Below, piece after piece: positions 61,387 to 64,000 of a DNA stretch of 64,000 nucleotides. Both the position numbers and the translations under genes were made by a program. Origin of the DNA: Streptomyces sp. V1I1 (GTDB lineage Bacteria > Actinomycetota > Actinomycetes > Streptomycetales > Streptomycetaceae); assembly GCF_030817355.1 (NCBI RefSeq), contig NZ_JAUSZH010000001.1:1116001-1180000 (forward strand). Direction: 5' to 3'. Each line of letters opens with the position of its first letter. Within the stretch, counting starts at the first letter, position 1. The notes beneath the pieces were generated by a model. It had not been told where the DNA came from and did no database searches. It saw only the letters and a program-made list of their open reading frames with translations.

Positions 61387-63587
61387 GACACCTGAGACAC
61401 AGAACGGCGAGCTTCTGGACGGCCCTGCTGGCCGCGGTGACGATGGTTCTGGGGCTGACGTCCGCAGTCGCCTACGGCCAGAGCGACGACCGGGTCGCCG
61501 ACCAGGTCCTCACCTGGACGGCCGGCGATCCGACCGACCGCTATCTCTCCTTCCCCACCACCGCGGTGGCGGGCAGGACGACGATCGTGTTCGAGAACAG
61601 CAAGGCGACCGGTAACACCACCGGTATGCCGCACACGCTGACCTTCGACGTCTCCGATCCCGAGTACAACAACGACGTACCGCTGAACATCCTCGCCAAT
61701 CCCGGTGACGACCAGGGCGGCAGGCACACCGCCGAGGTCACGCTGACTCCCGGCCGGTACCGCTTCCACTGCACCATCCCCGGCCACGGCTCCATGCAGG
61801 GGATCCTGACCGTCACCGAAGGCGGCGGCGAGGACACCACCGCGCCCGACACGACCGCGAAGGTCGACGGCGACAAGAACGCGGAGGGCGCATACGTCGG
61901 CCAGGCCACCGTGACCGTGTCGGCGACCGATGCGGGATCGGGCGTGGACAAGATCGAGTACGTGGTCGGGGCTGACGGCCCCTGGCAGCCGTACACCGCG
62001 CCGGTCGTGGTCAACGAGGTCGGCACGCACAAGATCCGCTACCGGGCCAGTGACAAGGCGGGGAACGTCGCCGCGGAGAAGGCGGTCGACTTCGCGGTCG
62101 TCGCCCCGCCGACCGACGACAAGACACCGCCGGAGACCTCGGCGACGGTCAGCGGCGAGAAGAACGAGCAGGGCCAGTATCTGGGGATGGCCACGGTCAC
62201 CGTGACCGCGTCGGACACCGGCTCGGGCGTCAACACCATTGAGTACGCGATCGGTGCGGCCGGCGCCTGGCAGCCGTACACCGCCCCGGTGATGGTGCAC
62301 GAGGCGGGCACGCACAAGGTCCGCTACAAGGCGACCGACAAGGCCGGGAACGCGGCCGCGGAGAAGGCCGTGGACTTCACTGTCGTCACGCCGCCCGCCG
62401 AGGACAAGACCCCGCCGGTGACCTCGGCCGGGGTGAGCGGTGAGAAGAACTCCGACGGCGCGTACATCACCAGCGCCAAGGTGACGCTCACCGCGACCGA
62501 CGCGGACTCGGGGGTCGACAAGGTCGAGTACTCCCTCGACGGCGGCCCGTACCTCGCGTACACCTCTCCCGTCATCGTCGACCGGGTTGGGTTCCACACC
62601 GTGCTGCACCGGGCGACCGACAAGGCGGGCAACACTTCCGAGGCTCAGAAGGTGTCGTTCACGATCGCGGAGGGCGGCGGGGTTCCGGCGCCCAACTGCC
62701 CGGAGTTCGACGAGCGGTTGACGGTGATCGTCGGCACGGTCGACACGGGTGTGCCCAACCGCATCACGCGCAGCCGCTGCACGATCAACGAGCTGATCGA
62801 GGACGAGAAGGACTGGTCCTCGCACGCGCTGTTCCTCAAGCACGTGGACAAGGTCCTCGACAAGCTCCTCGCGGACGGCGTCATCGACCAGCGCGAGCAC
62901 AAGAAGATCTACCGGGCGGCCAAGCAGTCCGGCATCGGCAAGCCGGGCCAGAACACCGGCTACCGCCATCTGTTCGACGGTACGCAGGCGTCCTTCGGCA
63001 AGTGGCAGCATGTGGGCGGCGGTTCGTTCGGGCTCAACGCCGACGGTTCGATGATCAGCGGCACCACCAAGGGTGGCCTTGGCATGCTGTGGTTCCCGCA
63101 GCGGCAGTACGGGGACTTCTCGCTGAAGCTCCAGTGGCGGGACGACGCGCCGGGCTCCGGCAACGCCAACAGCGGTGTCTTTGTGCGCTTCCCGTACGTC
63201 CACAACAACCCGGAGGAGCCGCGTCCGGAGTGGGTCGCCATCAAGTACGGCCACGAGGTTCAGGTTCTGGACCGGCCGGACGGCGACATGTACAAGACCG
63301 GCTCGATCTACGGTTTCGACCGGGTGGGTCTGGGCGGTGCGGGTGTGACGCCCAAGGGCACCTGGAACGACTACGAGATCCGGGTGGTCGACCAGCACTA
63401 CTCGGTCTACCGGAACGGCGTCCTGATCAATGAGTTCGACAACGCCGGCGGCCAGGAGTTCGTCCCGCCGCGCGGCGACGACCCGGGCACCGACGGCCGG
63501 CGGTACGCCTCCGGCTACATCGGGCTCCAGGTCCACGGCACGACGGATGTGATCTCCTACCGCGACATCCGGGTCAAGGAGCTCTGA
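61383..63587 (+). CDS. Secreted cupredoxin, Ig-like repeats and DUF1080 fusion protein
   Basis: 734 aa from GTG 61383, whose GTGA overlaps the preceding stop. Signal peptide: TALLAAVTMVLGLTSAVA. A plastocyanin-like domain (about 35-145) carries a type 1 copper site: GMPHTLTFDV (His), GRYRFHCTIPGHGSMQGILT (Cys, His, Met). Then come three tandem ~90-residue Ig-like units near 152-243, 244-338 and 339-427, each with a TVTVSATDAGSGVDKIEY-like core and HKIRYRASDKAGN. A helical spacer follows. The C-terminal DUF1080 domain (about 525-734, GYRHLFDGTQASFGKWQ, FSLKLQWRDDAPGSGNANS) is a concanavalin-like fold found in 3-keto-disaccharide hydrolases. Copper plus sugar-binding modules suggest extracellular electron transfer linked to carbohydrate oxidation (inference). 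Confidence 0.9.
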   Translation: MRHLRHRTASFWTALLAAVTMVLGLTSAVAYGQSDDRVADQVLTWTAGDPTDRYLSFPTTAVAGRTTIVFENSKATGNTTGMPHTLTFDVSDPEYNNDVPLNILANPGDDQGGRHTAEVTLTPGRYRFHCTIPGHGSMQGILTVTEGGGEDTTAPDTTAKVDGDKNAEGAYVGQATVTVSATDAGSGVDKIEYVVGADGPWQPYTAPVVVNEVGTHKIRYRASDKAGNVAAEKAVDFAVVAPPTDDKTPPETSATVSGEKNEQGQYLGMATVTVTASDTGSGVNTIEYAIGAAGAWQPYTAPVMVHEAGTHKVRYKATDKAGNAAAEKAVDFTVVTPPAEDKTPPVTSAGVSGEKNSDGAYITSAKVTLTATDADSGVDKVEYSLDGGPYLAYTSPVIVDRVGFHTVLHRATDKAGNTSEAQKVSFTIAEGGGVPAPNCPEFDERLTVIVGTVDTGVPNRITRSRCTINELIEDEKDWSSHALFLKHVDKVLDKLLADGVIDQREHKKIYRAAKQSGIGKPGQNTGYRHLFDGTQASFGKWQHVGGGSFGLNADGSMISGTTKGGLGMLWFPQRQYGDFSLKLQWRDDAPGSGNANSGVFVRFPYVHNNPEEPRPEWVAIKYGHEVQVLDRPDGDMYKTGSIYGFDRVGLGGAGVTPKGTWNDYEIRVVDQHYSVYRNGVLINEFDNAGGQEFVPPRGDDPGTDGRRYASGYIGLQVHGTTDVISYRDIRVKEL

Positions 63588-63634
63588 CACCGGACCTTGC
63601 CGGTCCTTGCCGGTCCTGCCGGACCTTGACCGAC

Positions 63635-63669
63635 GAAGGCCCCCTTCCCGCGCCTAGGAGGGGGGCTTC
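63635..63669. terminator. Convergent terminator overlapping a stop codon
   Basis: GAAGGCCCCCTTC (63635-63647) pairs with GAGGGGGGCTTC-type sequence at 63657-63669 (12 pairs, one internal mismatch, one G-U). It spans the stop codon of the polymerase-domain gene. Degenerate CCGGTCCTTG copies (63591-63631) lie directly before it. Confidence 0.65.
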
Positions 63670-64000
63670 TTCGCGCGGCTCGGCTGCACCCGCTTCGGCT
63701 CGCCCGGCATCTTGGGATAGTCCGGCGGGTACGGCAGGTCGCCCAGACCATGGTCGCGCTCGTCCTTCGTGGCCAGCTCCAGCAGGCTGTCCAGGGAGAA
63801 GGCGTGGTCGTCCATGTCCGCGTGCACATCGCCCAGTTCAAGAAAGCGCACGGGCATGGTGGCGATGTCGAAGTCGAGCGGCGAGACGTCGTCGATCTCG
63901 TCCCAGCGCAGTGGCGCCGAGACGGGCGCGTGCGGGCGGGGGCGTACGGAGTAGGCGGAGGCGATGGTGCGGTCGCGGGCGGTCTGGTTGTAGTCGACGA
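63654..64000 (-). CDS. LigD-type DNA polymerase/primase-domain protein, 5' end outside the window
   Basis: The C-terminal ~115 residues are visible, reading VDYNQTARDRTIASAYSVRP, RPHAPVSAPLRWDEIDDVSP and LDFDIATMPVRFLELGDVHA, ending with SRAKKPPS and TAG at 63654-63656. The D-Y-N-Q-N/T-A-R-x-x-T-x-x-x-A-Y-S-x-R block and the VSAPLxWDE motif are the C-terminal signature of LigD polymerase domains (eukaryotic/archaeal primase superfamily). Such proteins fill gaps during non-homologous end joining with Ku and a ligase. Standalone polymerase-domain copies are common in Streptomyces. Confidence 0.88.
   Translation of the reverse strand, partial: VDYNQTARDRTIASAYSVRPRPHAPVSAPLRWDEIDDVSPLDFDIATMPVRFLELGDVHADMDDHAFSLDSLLELATKDERDHGLGDLPYPPDYPKMPGEPKRVQPSRAKKPPS

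Noticed and set aside
58831..63590. 829-aa and 772-aa minus-strand open frames opposite the ThuA and cupredoxin genes
   Set aside because: Both mirror well-defined secreted proteins with motifs on the + strand.

Overview
The window is GC-rich actinomycete chromosome, almost certainly from a Streptomyces or close relative. The signs are third-position G/C bias, GTG and TTG starts, a WhiB-family regulator, an SsgA-like sporulation protein, a two-domain small laccase, many Sec/Tat-secreted hydrolases, and long perfect hairpins without U-tracts as terminators. Most of it reads as ordinary core or near-core chromosome. I see no CRISPR array, tRNA, rRNA, transposase or prophage gene. Both edge genes are cut by the window: an HTH protein at the left and a LigD-type polymerase-domain protein at the right.

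Layout. 0-8 kb: 3' part of an HTH protein, a 44-aa LPFR-motif peptide, Tex, an ABC-F ATPase, a repeat-filled intergenic region (5.2-5.75 kb), a cysteine-motif protein of unknown function and an FAD amino-acid oxidase. 8-13.4 kb: a small exported-protein gene interrupted by TAG, a BCCT osmolyte transporter, and an overlapping pair of secreted peptidases (M14 and X-Pro dipeptidyl-peptidase). 13.5-19.6 kb: an accessory-looking cassette with a NUDIX gene, a small protein and an XRE/TPR regulator on one strand, divergent from an AsnB-type amidotransferase (carrying a rare TTA codon), a second NUDIX gene and a nucleotide-sugar dehydrogenase. This is the best candidate for an undescribed pathway. 19.9-21.4 kb: secreted M1 peptidase.

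21.5-30.5 kb is a coherent beta-1,3-glucan utilisation locus: LacI regulator, secreted GH81 endoglucanase, sugar ABC importer (lipoprotein plus two permeases) and intracellular GH1 beta-glucosidase. Three near-identical GAGAGCGCTCTC-type palindromes lie before the regulator, before the GH81 gene and before the importer. 30.5-35.6 kb: an MpaB-like oxygenase, secreted sphingomyelinase, CDF metal exporter with a hairpin over its start, a secreted S1 protease and a MerR regulator. 35.7-41.5 kb: a four-gene acyl-CoA operon (CaiB, acyl-CoA dehydrogenase, thiolase, FadB), convergent with the MerR gene.

41.8-50.4 kb: a saccharopine-dehydrogenase-like reductase, a tiny membrane protein, endonuclease V, a YciI protein, a secreted BNR-repeat protein, a 4Fe-4S/CDGSH-like protein, an SsgA-like protein, a second ABC-F ATPase with a long leader, dimethylargininase and an acyl-ACP desaturase. 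50.4-57.6 kb: an 1133-aa helical-repeat protein of unknown function, a membrane-protein relic, a WhiB-family protein, a VOC protein, a TetR regulator and an alpha/beta hydrolase sharing an operator core, and a SnoaL-like pseudogene. 57.7-63.6 kb: a small laccase divergent from a two-gene unit (ThuA plus sugar-dehydrogenase fusion; cupredoxin plus Ig-like repeats plus DUF1080), which looks like an extracellular copper/carbohydrate oxidation module.
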